Assembly: GCF_002741945.1 (NCBI RefSeq)
Contig: NZ_MDVN01000002.1
Location: forward strand, 1 to 64,000
Reading direction: 5' to 3'
Length of the DNA: 64,000 nucleotides
Origin: Gaetbulibacter sp. 4G1
GTDB lineage: Bacteria; Bacteroidota; Bacteroidia; Flavobacteriales; Flavobacteriaceae
In this document: one piece after another, positions 26,941 through 37,798 of the stretch
Layout of the letters: each line of letters begins with the position of its first letter
Position numbering within the stretch: the first letter of the stretch is position 1
Notes under the pieces: model-generated
What the model was told of the DNA's origin: nothing
The model's input: the letters and a program-made list of their open reading frames with translations, nothing else
Databases searched by the model: none
Made by a program: the position numbers and the translations under genes

Positions 26941-27537
26941 ATGAATTTTTTAGCTCATATTTATTTATCTGGCGAAAACGATTTAGTAACCATTGGCAAC
27001 TTTATTGCAGATGGTATTAAAGGAAAAGATTATAAAAAATTTTCGAAAGATGCTCAAATTGGTATTCTATTGCACCGACACATCGATACGTTTACTGATG
27101 CACATAAAACGGTTCGCTTAAGCACAAAACGGTTACATAAAAAGTACGGACATTATTCTGGTGTGATTGTAGATATTTTATACGATCACTTTTTAGCAAA
27201 AAACTGGAGCGATTATTCTAAGACCCCTTTAGATGTTTATGTAGAAGCTTTTTACGATTCTTTAGAAAAACATTACAACATCCTCCCAATTCGGATTCAA
27301 AAAATGATGCCTTTTATGATAGCAGACAATTGGCTATTAAGTTACGCATCTATTGATGGTATTTCTAGAGTTTTAGAAGGTATGAATAGAAGAACAAAAA
27401 ACAGGTCAGGAATGGATGAAGCTGTAAACGAACTTGAAACGTTTTATACAGACTTTGAAAAAGAATTCACTTCATTTTTTGAAGAACTAATCGAATTTTC
27501 TAAACTCAAACTAAAAGAACTAAACAATACTTTATGA
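26941..27537 (+). CDS. acpH: Acyl carrier protein phosphodiesterase (DUF479)
   Basis: 198 residues, full length. The family signature is MNFLAHIYLSGENDLVTIGNFIADGIKG, then GILLHRHIDTFTDAH and GVIVDILYDHFLAKNW, with the metal-binding His/Asp residues of an HD-like active site. AcpH removes phosphopantetheine from acyl carrier protein. The next gene starts within its stop (ATGA overlap), so the two are translationally coupled. Confidence 0.9.
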   Translation: MNFLAHIYLSGENDLVTIGNFIADGIKGKDYKKFSKDAQIGILLHRHIDTFTDAHKTVRLSTKRLHKKYGHYSGVIVDILYDHFLAKNWSDYSKTPLDVYVEAFYDSLEKHYNILPIRIQKMMPFMIADNWLLSYASIDGISRVLEGMNRRTKNRSGMDEAVNELETFYTDFEKEFTSFFEELIEFSKLKLKELNNTL

Positions 27538-29234
27538 AACATTCTATTTCTCTTTTTTTAATTCTACTTCTAATAATTTCTTGTAAAAAAACTGAAGAAA
27601 AAACAGAACCTGTTTCCAAAAGAGGCTTAATTACACAAAAAGCTATGGTAGTTTCGGCTAGAGCTGAAGCATCAAAAATTGGTAGCGATATTCTCAAAAA
27701 AGGTGGTAATGCATTTGATGCAATGGCTGCAACTCAGTTAGCATTAGCAGTATCGTATCCATATGCCGGAAATATTGGAGGTGGCGGTTTTATGGTTTAT
27801 CGAAAAAACAATGGAGAAATTGGGGCTTTAGATTTTAGGGAAAAAGCACCTATAGCAGCCACAAAAGATATGTACTTAGATGATCTAGGAAATGTTATCC
27901 CAGAAAAAAGTACTTTAGGAGCTATGGCTGTTGGTGTACCAGGTTCAGTTGCTGGAGTATTTGCTGTTCATGAAAAATTTGGCAGTTTACCTATTGAGGA
28001 TATTATTAAACCATCAATTAAACTTGCATATAAAGGTGTTATTGTTACTAAAAAACAAGAAAAAAAGATTGAACACTATAAGCCTTTAATAAAAAAAGTA
28101 AATAAAGACTCTACGTTATTTCATAAACTCTGGAAACAGAATGACACTATTAAATATAAAGCTTTAGCCGAAACATTAACTAGAATTATGAACCATGGAA
28201 AAGATGAATTTTATAAAGGAGAAACGGCAAAAAGACTTGTGAAATTTATTCAAGATAATGGTGGTATTATTACTGAAGAAGATTTAGCTAAATACAACGT
28301 TAAGTGGCGAGAACCTACTACATTTAGTTATGATGATTTAAAAATAATTTCTATGTCACCTCCATCGAGTGGAGGTATTTGTTTGGCGCAAATTATGAAA
28401 ATGATTGAACCTTTTCATTTAAATGAATTTGGGCATAATTCGGTAAAAACTATTCAAATTATTACAGAAGCTGAACGTCGTGCTTATGCCGATAGGAGTT
28501 TTTATTTGGGTGATCCAGATTTTGTAAAAATTCCAAATAGTACTCTAATAGACAATGCATATTTAAGCGGAAGAATGAATGATTTTTCTTTTGATAAAGC
28601 CACAAAGTCTATCGATGTATCACATGGTAATATTCAAGTTATAGAAAGCGACGAAACAACACACTATTCTATAGTAGATCCGTTTGGCAACTCAGTATCA
28701 GTTACCACAACAATAAATGGAGCTTACGGTTCTAAATTATATTGCTCTGACCTTGGCTTCTTCTTAAACAACGAAATGGATGATTTTAGCAGCAAACCTG
28801 GAGTTCCAAACATGTTTGGTGTAACTGGTGGTGAAGCAAATAGTATTGTTCCTCAAAAACGTATGTTAAGTTCTATGACACCAACTATTGTTGAAAAAAA
28901 TGGAGAACTATTTATGTCATTAGGCACACCAGGAGGGTCTACTATTATAACTTCAGTTATGCAAACTATTCTCAATGTACATGAATTTAACATGACCATG
29001 CAAGAAGCAGTAAATGCTCCGCGCTTTCATCATCAATGGTTACCTGATGAAATTAGAATGGAACCCAATTCATTCGACTTAAAAATTATAAATCAGCTAA
29101 AAAATCTTGGTTATTATATAAATGAAGAAGATGCCCCTGTAATTGGCAAAGTCGATGGAATCATGGTTTTACAGGACAAAACGTTAGAGGGTGGTGCAGA
29201 TCGTCGAGGTGACGATACGGCTGTCGGTTTTTAG
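27534..29234 (+). CDS. ggt: Gamma-glutamyltransferase (lipoprotein form)
   Basis: 566 residues with lipoprotein signal SLFLILLLIISC (Cys17), so it is membrane-anchored rather than free in the periplasm. It is made as a proenzyme and cuts itself before the nucleophile Thr375 in ETTHYSIVDPFGNSVSVTTT. The substrate-binding features FREKAP (Arg about 102), PSSGGICL and GTPGGSTIITSV are intact. It cleaves glutathione and other gamma-glutamyl compounds. It overlaps acpH by four bases, so the pair forms an operon. Confidence 0.95.
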   Translation: MKHSISLFLILLLIISCKKTEEKTEPVSKRGLITQKAMVVSARAEASKIGSDILKKGGNAFDAMAATQLALAVSYPYAGNIGGGGFMVYRKNNGEIGALDFREKAPIAATKDMYLDDLGNVIPEKSTLGAMAVGVPGSVAGVFAVHEKFGSLPIEDIIKPSIKLAYKGVIVTKKQEKKIEHYKPLIKKVNKDSTLFHKLWKQNDTIKYKALAETLTRIMNHGKDEFYKGETAKRLVKFIQDNGGIITEEDLAKYNVKWREPTTFSYDDLKIISMSPPSSGGICLAQIMKMIEPFHLNEFGHNSVKTIQIITEAERRAYADRSFYLGDPDFVKIPNSTLIDNAYLSGRMNDFSFDKATKSIDVSHGNIQVIESDETTHYSIVDPFGNSVSVTTTINGAYGSKLYCSDLGFFLNNEMDDFSSKPGVPNMFGVTGGEANSIVPQKRMLSSMTPTIVEKNGELFMSLGTPGGSTIITSVMQTILNVHEFNMTMQEAVNAPRFHHQWLPDEIRMEPNSFDLKIINQLKNLGYYINEEDAPVIGKVDGIMVLQDKTLEGGADRRGDDTAVGF

Positions 29235-29320
29235 CAATTTTCCTTTTCTTAGTCAGTTCTGTTTAATAATTTAGGCCCAGAATTATCTATTCTAACCACT
29301 TAGATAACAAAGGTTTAATA

Positions 29321-30037
29321 ATGAAATCAAAAAAAATATTCAAAATAACAACAGGAGTAATTATATTCCTAACGCTACCTAGTTTATTATTTTTTGGTTT
29401 TATTTTTTTTAAATACAATGAAGAGCTTCCAACTGGTATTCAAGGAGAAAAGGCAGATGCTTTAGCTTATAGAATGTTAGATGCATTAGATTATGATGCC
29501 TATAAAAATACCAATTACATTGAATGGACTTATAAAAAACGTCATCATTTTGAATGGAAAAAAGATGAAAATATTTGTGATGTTTTTTGGAAAGAATATA
29601 GAGTTAGCCTAAATCTAAAAGACTATAAATTAAGCAAAGTATTTGTACATAGCTTTAAAATGAAGGGGGAAATGGCAGATAGCCTTATTAGTGAAGCTAT
29701 TGAAATTTTTAACAACGATTCTTTTTGGCTTGTTGCACCTTACAAAGTCTTTGATAAAGGTGCAGAACGTAGATTGGTTACTCAAAGCAATGGCGAAGAA
29801 GCTCTATTAGTTACTTACTCTTCTGGGGGCACAACACCAGGTGATTCTTATTTATGGTTATTTGATGAAACTGGTAAACCAAAAAGTTTTAAAATGTGGA
29901 CTTCTTTACTACCTATTGATGGTTTAGAAGCCTCTTGGAGTGATTGGATTACCACTGATAGTGGAGCACAATTACCTACGTTTCATAAACTACTAATAAT
30001 TGGTTTAGAAATGGGTGTTGTAAAAGCAACCAAATAG
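29321..30037 (+). CDS. Membrane-anchored protein of unknown function
   Basis: 238 residues with one N-terminal membrane helix (about 9-29), after which the rest should lie in the periplasm. The soluble part has alternating strands with aromatic-rich pieces (NYIEWTYKKRHHFEWKK, YKVFDKGAERRLV, LVTYSSGGTTPGDSYLW), reminiscent of lipoprotein-carrier-like half-barrels in flavobacterial unknowns, but no motif is decisive. I do not recognise the family. It is alone on its stretch. Confidence 0.72.
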   Translation: MKSKKIFKITTGVIIFLTLPSLLFFGFIFFKYNEELPTGIQGEKADALAYRMLDALDYDAYKNTNYIEWTYKKRHHFEWKKDENICDVFWKEYRVSLNLKDYKLSKVFVHSFKMKGEMADSLISEAIEIFNNDSFWLVAPYKVFDKGAERRLVTQSNGEEALLVTYSSGGTTPGDSYLWLFDETGKPKSFKMWTSLLPIDGLEASWSDWITTDSGAQLPTFHKLLIIGLEMGVVKATK

Positions 30038-30063
30038 GTATTAAAACTTCTAATCAAAAATAA

Positions 30064-30192
30064 ATCAGAAACAAATCTTTACAGAAATTTAACAACTTAA
30101 TTGTACCTTTGAAACTAGACCTTTCTGAGGTAACCTTTAAAGAACTCGCCAACAGAAATGGTAAGCCAAAAATTATAATTATCAACAAATAA
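30064..30192 (+). other. Orphan open frame, possible gene remnant
   Basis: The frame is open for about 42 codons and ends with a well-formed peptide: VPLKLDLSEVTFKELANR then NGKPKIIIINK and a stop, just before the VCBS gene. It has no start codon and no recognised family. It may be the last piece of a deleted gene or chance. Confidence 0.3.
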
Positions 30193-30206
30193 AAGTTTTT
30201 TATCTA

Positions 30207-33200
30207 ATGAATAATTTCAAGTTTGCATTATTTTTTATTGGATTTTTAATTGTATCGTGCAATCAAAAAAAAGATCAATTATTTATTAGCGCTAAATCTC
30301 AAGAAACTGGTATAAGTTTCAAAAACACTATTACCGAAACTAATGAATTAAACATTCTTGATTATATCTATTTTTATAATGGTGGAGGCGTTGCCATAGG
30401 TGATATAAATAATGATGGTCGCGCAGATATTTTCTTTTCTGGTAATCAGGTAAAAAACAAATTATACCTCAATAAAGGAAATTTAAAATTCGAAGATATT
30501 ACAGATAAAGCAAAAGTTAGTGGTAATAGTTCATGGAATACAGGAGCTATAATGGGTGATGTCAATGGGGATGGTCTTTTAGATATTTACGTTTGTGCTG
30601 TAGTTGGTTTAAACGGTTTTAATGGCCAAAACGAACTTTACATTAATAATGGAGACGAAACATTTACTGAAAGTGCATCAACATATAAACTAGACTATAA
30701 ATCTTACAGCTCTTCTGCTGCCTTTTTAGATTATGATTTAGATGGCGACTTAGATATTTATCTTTTAAACCACGCTGTGCATACTGATGATTCTTACAAA
30801 GGTGTAATGCAACGTCAAAAAAGAAATTATAAAACTGGTGACAAACTACTTAGAAATGATGGAGGAGTTTTTACCAATGTTAGTGAAGAGGCTGGTATTT
30901 ATGGAAGTATAAGTGGTTACGGATTGGGTGTTGCTATAGCAGATTTTAATCAGGATGCATACCCAGATATTTATGTTGGAAATGATTTTTATGAAGACGA
31001 TTACTATTATTTAAACAATGGAGATGGTACGTTTTCTGAAAAATTAAGAGATTATTTTGGGCATGCTAGTAGGTTTTCAATGGGTAATGATGTAGCAGAT
31101 ATAAATCATGATGGCTGGCAAGATATCATGTCTTTGGATATGCTCCCAAGAGATGAAGTGGTTTTAAAATCATCACAAGGAGATGATAATGTACAAACAC
31201 AAAATATAAGAAAGCTTATGTTTGGTTATCATTATCAGTTTACTAGAAACATGTTGCATATTAATCAACAAAATTCAAATTATTTAGAAACTGCTCTATT
31301 GAGTGATGTTGCAGCAACTGATTGGAGTTGGAGTTGCCTTTTTGCAGATTATGATCAAGACGGGGAACAAGATATTTTTATAACTAATGGTATTTTAAAA
31401 CGCCCAAATGATTTAGATTTTACAAATTTTTTCTCAAACGATAAAATTCAAAAAAACATATCCGAATCAAAAATAATGAGTCAAGAAGCTCTTGACGCAA
31501 TGCCTTCTGGAAAAGTTGATAATTACATGTTTAAAGGTAGCAAAAACTTAATGTTCGAAAACATGTCTAAAGAATGGATTCCAAACGATAAGCTAGCATC
31601 TGGAGCAACAGCATTAGGAGATTTAGATAATGATGGAGATTTAGATATTGTGGTAAGCAACCTTAATGAAGAAGCCTCAATTTATATTAATCAAATAAAT
31701 AATAAAATAACAGATAAAGCCAGTTATCTTAAATTAAAATTTGATTATACAAGTCCAAATTCATCTGGTATTGGGACAAAAGTTTTTGTTTATAACCACG
31801 GCGAACTTCAATATAAAGAACTTTATTGTGCAAGAGGGTTTCAAGCTTCATCAGAACCAATAATCCATTTTGGTTTTGGTGATATTAAAAGTATCGATTC
31901 TCTCAAAGTAATATGGCCAAATAAAACCAGTCAAACCTTATTTAATGTAGCCTTAAATAAAACACTAACCATAAAACCTTCAAACACAAAATCTTTTAAC
32001 TATGGTTCGTTATTAAAAAAATATAAAAAAATATTTAAAAAATCAGACAACAACCTTGGCATCAATTTTACGCATATTGAAGATAAATATCTAGACTTTA
32101 ATAGACAGAAGCTCATTCCGTATCGTGTTTCAGATCGTGGCCCTGCTGTTGCTGTTGGAGATTTAAATAATGATGGTAAAGAAGATATTTATTTTGGTGG
32201 TTCAAAATTAAACGCTGCAAAAGTATTTTTTCAAAACGATACGACTTTTACAGAAAAAAGAATAAAAGTAATTGCTAACGATTCAATAAAAGAAGATGTT
32301 GAAGCTATAATTGCAGATTTTAATAACGATAACAGAAACGATTTAATTATTGGTTCTGGTGGTGCAGATTATAGTAATAAAACTAAACCATTACTTGATA
32401 GCTATTACATTCAAAATGAAAATGATTTCAAAGGCGAACAATTTCCTGAGTTTTATGAAAATGCTTCGGTAATTATTTCAAATGATTTTGACAATGATAA
32501 TGATCTAGACCTTTTTATTGGAAGCAATTCAGTTTCAAATGATTTTGGAAATATTCCAAACTCTTTTATTTTAAAAAATAATGATGGTCACTTTTCAATA
32601 GTTCAAAATGAAGCATTGCAAAATGCAGGCATGATTACTGATGCCGTTTGGAATGATTTTGATAATGACGGGCAAACTGATTTGATTATTGTTGGTGAAT
32701 GGATGGCTCCAAAATTCTTTAAAAACAACAATGGCGTCTTTACAGAAAAAAAACTTATTGATTCAAAATTAAAAGGATTATGGAGACAGATTGCTCCTTT
32801 TGATATTGATAATGATGGAGATACAGATTATCTATTAGGGAATTGGGGTCTTAACTCAAAATTTAAAGCTTCTACAGAGCACCCTATGCGCATGTATTAT
32901 GCAGATTTTGATGGCAATGGGCGTACTGAAACTATAGTTTGTACATATAAAAATGGAGAATATTATCCATTACAAGGTTTAGATCAATTAGCTAGTCAAA
33001 TGGTTAACTTGCATAAAATATTTACATCTTATAAAGGTTTTGCTGGAAAACCAATTGGTGATATTTTAAGCAAACCATTACTCGACAAAGCAACCATACT
33101 GGAGGTTGACGAACTTCGATCTGGTTACCTTAAAAATGAAAATAATCGTTTTGTATTTGTACCATTTAAAAACGAACTACAAGTATCTCCATTAACTTCA

Positions 33201-33470
33201 TTTTTATGTTTTGATTTTGATTCTGATGGAAAAGATGAAATGCTGGTAGCAGGAAACTATTTTGGTGTAACACCTTTTCATGGCAAGTTCGACTCCTTTC
33301 CCGGAGCACTCATAAAAAATGAAAACAATATTATTTCTGGAAACAAAATCGGACTGAATTTTAGTGATAAAGCCATCAAAAATTTAAATATTATTTATTT
33401 AGATAAAAAACCATATCTCTTAACAACTATCAATAACGGTAAAGTTCAAGTTTACGAACTTTTAAAATAA
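30207..33470 (+). CDS. VCBS/FG-GAP repeat lipoprotein with ASPIC/UnbV domain
   Basis: 1087 residues with lipoprotein signal FALFFIGFLIVSC. Two sets of FG-GAP/VCBS beta-propeller blades, with calcium loops such as DINNDGRADIFFSGN, DVNGDGLLDIYV, DLDNDGDLDIVV and DFNNDNRNDLIIG, flank an ASPIC/UnbV domain (about 510-590: GIGTKVFVY...FGFGDIKSIDSLKVIWPNKT). These proteins are surface-anchored and common in marine Bacteroidota, often beside haloperoxidase or SusCD genes. The haloperoxidase gene follows after 8 bases, so the two should work together, perhaps at the cell surface. Confidence 0.92.
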   Translation: MNNFKFALFFIGFLIVSCNQKKDQLFISAKSQETGISFKNTITETNELNILDYIYFYNGGGVAIGDINNDGRADIFFSGNQVKNKLYLNKGNLKFEDITDKAKVSGNSSWNTGAIMGDVNGDGLLDIYVCAVVGLNGFNGQNELYINNGDETFTESASTYKLDYKSYSSSAAFLDYDLDGDLDIYLLNHAVHTDDSYKGVMQRQKRNYKTGDKLLRNDGGVFTNVSEEAGIYGSISGYGLGVAIADFNQDAYPDIYVGNDFYEDDYYYLNNGDGTFSEKLRDYFGHASRFSMGNDVADINHDGWQDIMSLDMLPRDEVVLKSSQGDDNVQTQNIRKLMFGYHYQFTRNMLHINQQNSNYLETALLSDVAATDWSWSCLFADYDQDGEQDIFITNGILKRPNDLDFTNFFSNDKIQKNISESKIMSQEALDAMPSGKVDNYMFKGSKNLMFENMSKEWIPNDKLASGATALGDLDNDGDLDIVVSNLNEEASIYINQINNKITDKASYLKLKFDYTSPNSSGIGTKVFVYNHGELQYKELYCARGFQASSEPIIHFGFGDIKSIDSLKVIWPNKTSQTLFNVALNKTLTIKPSNTKSFNYGSLLKKYKKIFKKSDNNLGINFTHIEDKYLDFNRQKLIPYRVSDRGPAVAVGDLNNDGKEDIYFGGSKLNAAKVFFQNDTTFTEKRIKVIANDSIKEDVEAIIADFNNDNRNDLIIGSGGADYSNKTKPLLDSYYIQNENDFKGEQFPEFYENASVIISNDFDNDNDLDLFIGSNSVSNDFGNIPNSFILKNNDGHFSIVQNEALQNAGMITDAVWNDFDNDGQTDLIIVGEWMAPKFFKNNNGVFTEKKLIDSKLKGLWRQIAPFDIDNDGDTDYLLGNWGLNSKFKASTEHPMRMYYADFDGNGRTETIVCTYKNGEYYPLQGLDQLASQMVNLHKIFTSYKGFAGKPIGDILSKPLLDKATILEVDELRSGYLKNENNRFVFVPFKNELQVSPLTSFLCFDFDSDGKDEMLVAGNYFGVTPFHGKFDSFPGALIKNENNIISGNKIGLNFSDKAIKNLNIIYLDKKPYLLTTINNGKVQVYELLK

Positions 33471-33478
33471 TTTAAAGG

Positions 33479-34813
33479 ATGAGATTAAATAAAATATTAT
33501 TTATAATCTTTACACTAGGCTTAAGCGTAATGTCTTGTAAAGACAATTCAAAACCAATTACTATAACACCAAACGATTTTCACACTTCAATAGATAAGGT
33601 TGTAGATATAATGGTTCATGATATTTTTTCACCTCCAGTTGCTAGCAGAATTTTTGCTTACCCAAATATTGCTGCTTATGAAATTATGTCCCAAAACAAT
33701 AGCGCATATAATTCATTAAAAGATCAAATAATACATTTAAAAAATATTCCAAAAGCTGATGAAACAAAAAAAATTAATTATCAATTGGCTGCATTAATTG
33801 CTCATATCGATGTAAGTAAACAATTAATTTTTTCAGAACAAAGTATAGAAGTATTCCGCGATAGTTTATACCAGGTTTGGGAAGCTATAAACAAATCAGA
33901 ATTTGAGAATTCAAAAGATTATGGGCTTAAGGTTTCAAACTTTATTGGAGAGTGGATGAATGGTGATAACTATAACCAAACACGAACCATGTCAAAGTTT
34001 TATATTGATCCAGAAGATGAGGAGAGATGGCAACCAACACCTCCCTCGTATATGGATGGTCTAGAGCCCCATTGGGGAAAAATAAGGCCTTTTGTTATTG
34101 ATTCTGCAGCTCAATTTAAACCTATTCCTCCTCCACTATTTTCAATGGACGAAAATTCAAGTTTTTATAAAGAACTCAAAGAGGTTTATGATATAAGTAA
34201 CCAAATAACAAAAGATGGAGACGAATCTGAAGAGGTCTTAATAGCACGCTTTTGGGATTGTAATCCATATGTTTCTGTAACTCGCGGGCATTTAATGTTT
34301 GCTGTAAAAAAAATAACCCCAGGAGCACATTGGATAGGTATTACAAAAATTGCATGCAAAACGGAAAAAGCAGATTTTGACAGAACAGTTTTTGCATACA
34401 CTAAAACATCTATAGCAATAGCTGATGCATTCATTAGTTGTTGGGATGAAAAATACAGAAGTAATCTTGTAAGACCAGAAACACTTATAAATAAATATTT
34501 TGATGACGATTGGAAACCCATATTACAAACACCTCCATTCCCTGAATACACAAGTGGACACTCTGTAGTTTCTGGTGCTGCTTCTACAGTTTTAACAAAC
34601 ATTTTTGGAGACAATTTTAGTTTTTTAGATGATACCGAAACTACCTATGGCTTACCAATACGTCCATTTTCTTCATTTAACGAGGCCGCACAAGAAGCCG
34701 CAATAAGTAGAATGTATGGCGGTATACACTATCGCTCTGCTGTTGAATTAGGAATTGGTCAAGGTGTAAAAATTGGCGATTTAGTAAACAAGAGTTTAAT
34801 TATGAAAAACTAA
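33479..34813 (+). CDS. Vanadium-dependent haloperoxidase / PAP2-type lipoprotein
   Basis: 444 residues with lipoprotein signal IIFTLGLSVMSC. The acid-phosphatase/haloperoxidase core has all three motifs: KX6RP in KYRSNLVRP (about 325), SGH in EYTSGHSVV (about 357), and SRX5H in SRMYGGIH (about 409). The long all-helical N-terminal half fits the haloperoxidase rather than short PAP2 phosphatases. It would oxidise halides with hydrogen peroxide, or act on phosphoesters if vanadate is not used; sequence alone does not decide. Paired in an operon with the VCBS protein. Confidence 0.88.
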   Translation: MRLNKILFIIFTLGLSVMSCKDNSKPITITPNDFHTSIDKVVDIMVHDIFSPPVASRIFAYPNIAAYEIMSQNNSAYNSLKDQIIHLKNIPKADETKKINYQLAALIAHIDVSKQLIFSEQSIEVFRDSLYQVWEAINKSEFENSKDYGLKVSNFIGEWMNGDNYNQTRTMSKFYIDPEDEERWQPTPPSYMDGLEPHWGKIRPFVIDSAAQFKPIPPPLFSMDENSSFYKELKEVYDISNQITKDGDESEEVLIARFWDCNPYVSVTRGHLMFAVKKITPGAHWIGITKIACKTEKADFDRTVFAYTKTSIAIADAFISCWDEKYRSNLVRPETLINKYFDDDWKPILQTPPFPEYTSGHSVVSGAASTVLTNIFGDNFSFLDDTETTYGLPIRPFSSFNEAAQEAAISRMYGGIHYRSAVELGIGQGVKIGDLVNKSLIMKN

Positions 34814-34934
34814 AACTATTCTGTTTTTTTATTGATTAAAATTAAAACTGCCTATTTCTAAAAGTTCAATTTTTCAAAATAATAATTCATCGCAATTTCG
34901 CAACTAAATCGTATCTTCGCAACTTTGCATTTCT

Positions 34935-37766
34935 ATGACTAATTTCGAAGAATTTATTGAAGTAAAAGGAGCACGAGTACATAATCTTAAGAATATAGAT
35001 GTGTCAATTCCTCGTGAAAAACTTGTAGTAATTACAGGGCTTTCTGGTAGCGGAAAATCATCTTTGGCTTTCGATACAATTTATGCAGAAGGTCAACGTC
35101 GATATATAGAAACTTTTTCAGCTTATGCTAGACAATTTTTAGGCGGATTAGAGCGCCCAGATGTAGATAAAATTGATGGTCTTTCTCCAGTTATTGCTAT
35201 AGAGCAAAAAACCACAAGTAAATCACCTCGCTCTACCGTTGGTACCATTACTGAAATTTATGATTTTATGCGCTTGCTGTTTGCGCGCGCTAGTGATGCT
35301 TACAGCTATAATACTGGTGACAAAATGATAAGTTATAGCGACGAGCAAATTAAAGCACTTATTATTAAAGATTTTAGCGGAAAACGTATCAATATACTTG
35401 CTCCCGTAGTTCGATCAAGAAAAGGGCATTACCGTGAGTTGTTTGAGCAAATTGGCAAGCAAGGCTTTGTAAAAGTAAGAACAGATGGAGAAATTCGAGA
35501 TATCACTAAAGGATTGAAACTCGATCGATACAAGACTCACGATATTGAAATTGTTATTGACAGACTAATAATTAACGATGACACTGACAATGATAAACGT
35601 CTTACAGAAACCATCAATACTGCCATGTATCATGGTGAAGATGTGTTACTTGTTATAGATCAAGACACTCAAGAAACAAGGTATTTTAGCAGAAATTTAA
35701 TGTGTCCTTCTTCCGGGATTTCTTACCCTAATCCTGAACCTAATAATTTTTCATTCAATTCACCAAAAGGGGCATGTTCAAATTGTAATGGAATTGGTGA
35801 ATTATATCAAGTAAATGAGAGAAAAATTATTCCAGACGATTCACTTTCAATAAAAAGTGGAGCTCTGGCTCCACATGGTCCAGAAAAGAATAGTTGGATT
35901 TTCAAACAGTTTGAAACCATTGCACAGCGATTTGATTTTAAATTAACCGATGCTTATAAAGATATACCTAAGGAAGCTAAGCAAATGATTTTGTATGGTG
36001 GTAATGAAAAGTTTTCTGTTGAAAGCAAAACATTAGGTGTTACTCGCGATTATAAAATAGATTTTGAAGGTGTTGCAAATTTTATCGAAAATCAATATAA
36101 AACGGCAGAGTCTAGATCTCTAAAACGCTGGGCTAAAGATTATATGGATAAAATCAAATGCCCAGTTTGTGAAGGTTCTCGATTAAAAAAAGAGTCTCTT
36201 TATTTTAAAATAAATAATAAAAATATAGCTGAGCTTGCTAATACAGATATTGTTGAATTAGCCAATTGGTTTAATGAGCTAGATGAGCATCTTTCAGAAA
36301 AACAATTCAAGATTGCTGAAGAGGTTCTGAAAGAAATCAAAACTAGATTACAATTTTTGCTCGATGTTGGTCTAAATTATTTATCGCTAAACCGTAGCTC
36401 CAAGTCTTTATCTGGTGGCGAAGCGCAGCGTATTCGATTAGCAACACAAATTGGTTCTCAACTAGTTGGCGTACTTTATATTTTAGACGAACCCAGCATT
36501 GGCCTACATCAACGAGATAACGAAAAACTCATTAATTCATTAATATCATTAAGAGACATTGGAAATTCCGTTATAGTAGTAGAGCATGATAAAGATATGA
36601 TAGAGCGTGCTGATTATGTGATTGATATTGGTCCGAAAGCTGGAAAATATGGTGGAGAAATAATTAGCATTGGAAACCCTGACGAGTTAAAAACCCATGA
36701 AACACTTACAGCAGATTACTTAAATGGAAACAAAGAGATTGAAGTACCAAAAAATCGCAGAAAAGGGAATGGTAAAGTTTTAGAGCTTAAGGGCTGTACT
36801 GGAAATAACTTAAAAAATGTTTCGGTAAAGTTTCCCTTAGGAAAAATGATAGGTGTTACTGGTGTTTCAGGTAGTGGAAAATCTACCTTAATAAACGAAA
36901 CCCTATACCCTATTTTAAACGCGCATTATTTTAATGGTGTAAAAAAACCAATGCCTTATAAAAGAATCAAAGGCTTAGAACATATTGATAAAGTTATTGA
37001 TATTAACCAATCTCCTATTGGGAGAACTCCTAGAAGCAACCCAGCAACATATACTGGTACTTTTAGTGAAGTTAGAGCCTTATTTGCCAAAATCCCTGAA
37101 GCTATGATTCGTGGTTATAAAGCAGGACGTTTTAGCTTTAATGTAGCTGGAGGCAGGTGTGAAACTTGTAAAGGAGGTGGATTACGCGTTATAGAAATGA
37201 ACTTTCTACCTGATGTTTATGTTGAATGCGAAACCTGCCAAGGTAAACGTTTTAACAGAGAAACATTAGAAATTCGCTATAAAGGAAAATCAATAAGCGA
37301 TGTTCTGAATATGACTATTAATGAAGCCGTAGACTTCTTTGAGCATATTCCAAAAATTTATAAAAAACTAAAAACAATAAAAGATGTAGGTTTAGGTTAC
37401 ATTACTTTGGGCCAGCAAAGTACAACACTATCTGGTGGAGAAGCTCAACGTATAAAACTAGCAACAGAATTAAGCAAGCGCGATACAGGAAATACTTTTT
37501 ATATTCTGGATGAGCCAACCACTGGTCTTCATTTTGAAGATATTAGAGTACTAATGATAGTGCTTAATAAATTAGCAAATAAAGGTAATACCGTATTAAT
37601 TATTGAGCATAATCTAGATGTTATTAAAACCGTTGATTATATTATTGACATTGGTTATGAAGGTGGAAAAGGTGGCGGACAGATAGTAACTGTGGGTGCT
37701 CCGGAAGAAATTATAAAACATAAAAAGAGCTATACTGCTAAATTTCTTAAAAAAGAACTAAATTAG
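34935..37766 (+). CDS. uvrA: Excinuclease ABC subunit A
   Basis: 943 residues, full length. Two ABC ATPase modules are present: Walker [11 protein letters not shown] and GVSGSGKST, signatures [11 protein letters not shown] and [11 protein letters not shown], and Walker [10 protein letters not shown] and LDEPTTGLH. Two zinc-finger modules show [10 protein letters not shown] with CPVCEGSRL and CETCKGGG with CETCQGKR. UvrA scans DNA for bulky lesions and loads UvrB in nucleotide excision repair. A near-consensus -7 box (TATCTTCG, 34912-34919) precedes it. The LOG gene follows after 32 bases. Confidence 0.98.
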   Translation: MTNFEEFIEVKGARVHNLKNIDVSIPREKLVVITGLSGSGKSSLAFDTIYAEGQRRYIETFSAYARQFLGGLERPDVDKIDGLSPVIAIEQKTTSKSPRSTVGTITEIYDFMRLLFARASDAYSYNTGDKMISYSDEQIKALIIKDFSGKRINILAPVVRSRKGHYRELFEQIGKQGFVKVRTDGEIRDITKGLKLDRYKTHDIEIVIDRLIINDDTDNDKRLTETINTAMYHGEDVLLVIDQDTQETRYFSRNLMCPSSGISYPNPEPNNFSFNSPKGACSNCNGIGELYQVNERKIIPDDSLSIKSGALAPHGPEKNSWIFKQFETIAQRFDFKLTDAYKDIPKEAKQMILYGGNEKFSVESKTLGVTRDYKIDFEGVANFIENQYKTAESRSLKRWAKDYMDKIKCPVCEGSRLKKESLYFKINNKNIAELANTDIVELANWFNELDEHLSEKQFKIAEEVLKEIKTRLQFLLDVGLNYLSLNRSSKSLSGGEAQRIRLATQIGSQLVGVLYILDEPSIGLHQRDNEKLINSLISLRDIGNSVIVVEHDKDMIERADYVIDIGPKAGKYGGEIISIGNPDELKTHETLTADYLNGNKEIEVPKNRRKGNGKVLELKGCTGNNLKNVSVKFPLGKMIGVTGVSGSGKSTLINETLYPILNAHYFNGVKKPMPYKRIKGLEHIDKVIDINQSPIGRTPRSNPATYTGTFSEVRALFAKIPEAMIRGYKAGRFSFNVAGGRCETCKGGGLRVIEMNFLPDVYVECETCQGKRFNRETLEIRYKGKSISDVLNMTINEAVDFFEHIPKIYKKLKTIKDVGLGYITLGQQSTTLSGGEAQRIKLATELSKRDTGNTFYILDEPTTGLHFEDIRVLMIVLNKLANKGNTVLIIEHNLDVIKTVDYIIDIGYEGGKGGGQIVTVGAPEEIIKHKKSYTAKFLKKELN

Positions 37767-37798
37767 CAAGTTTGCAAAAAATAAAACACTAAACACAT

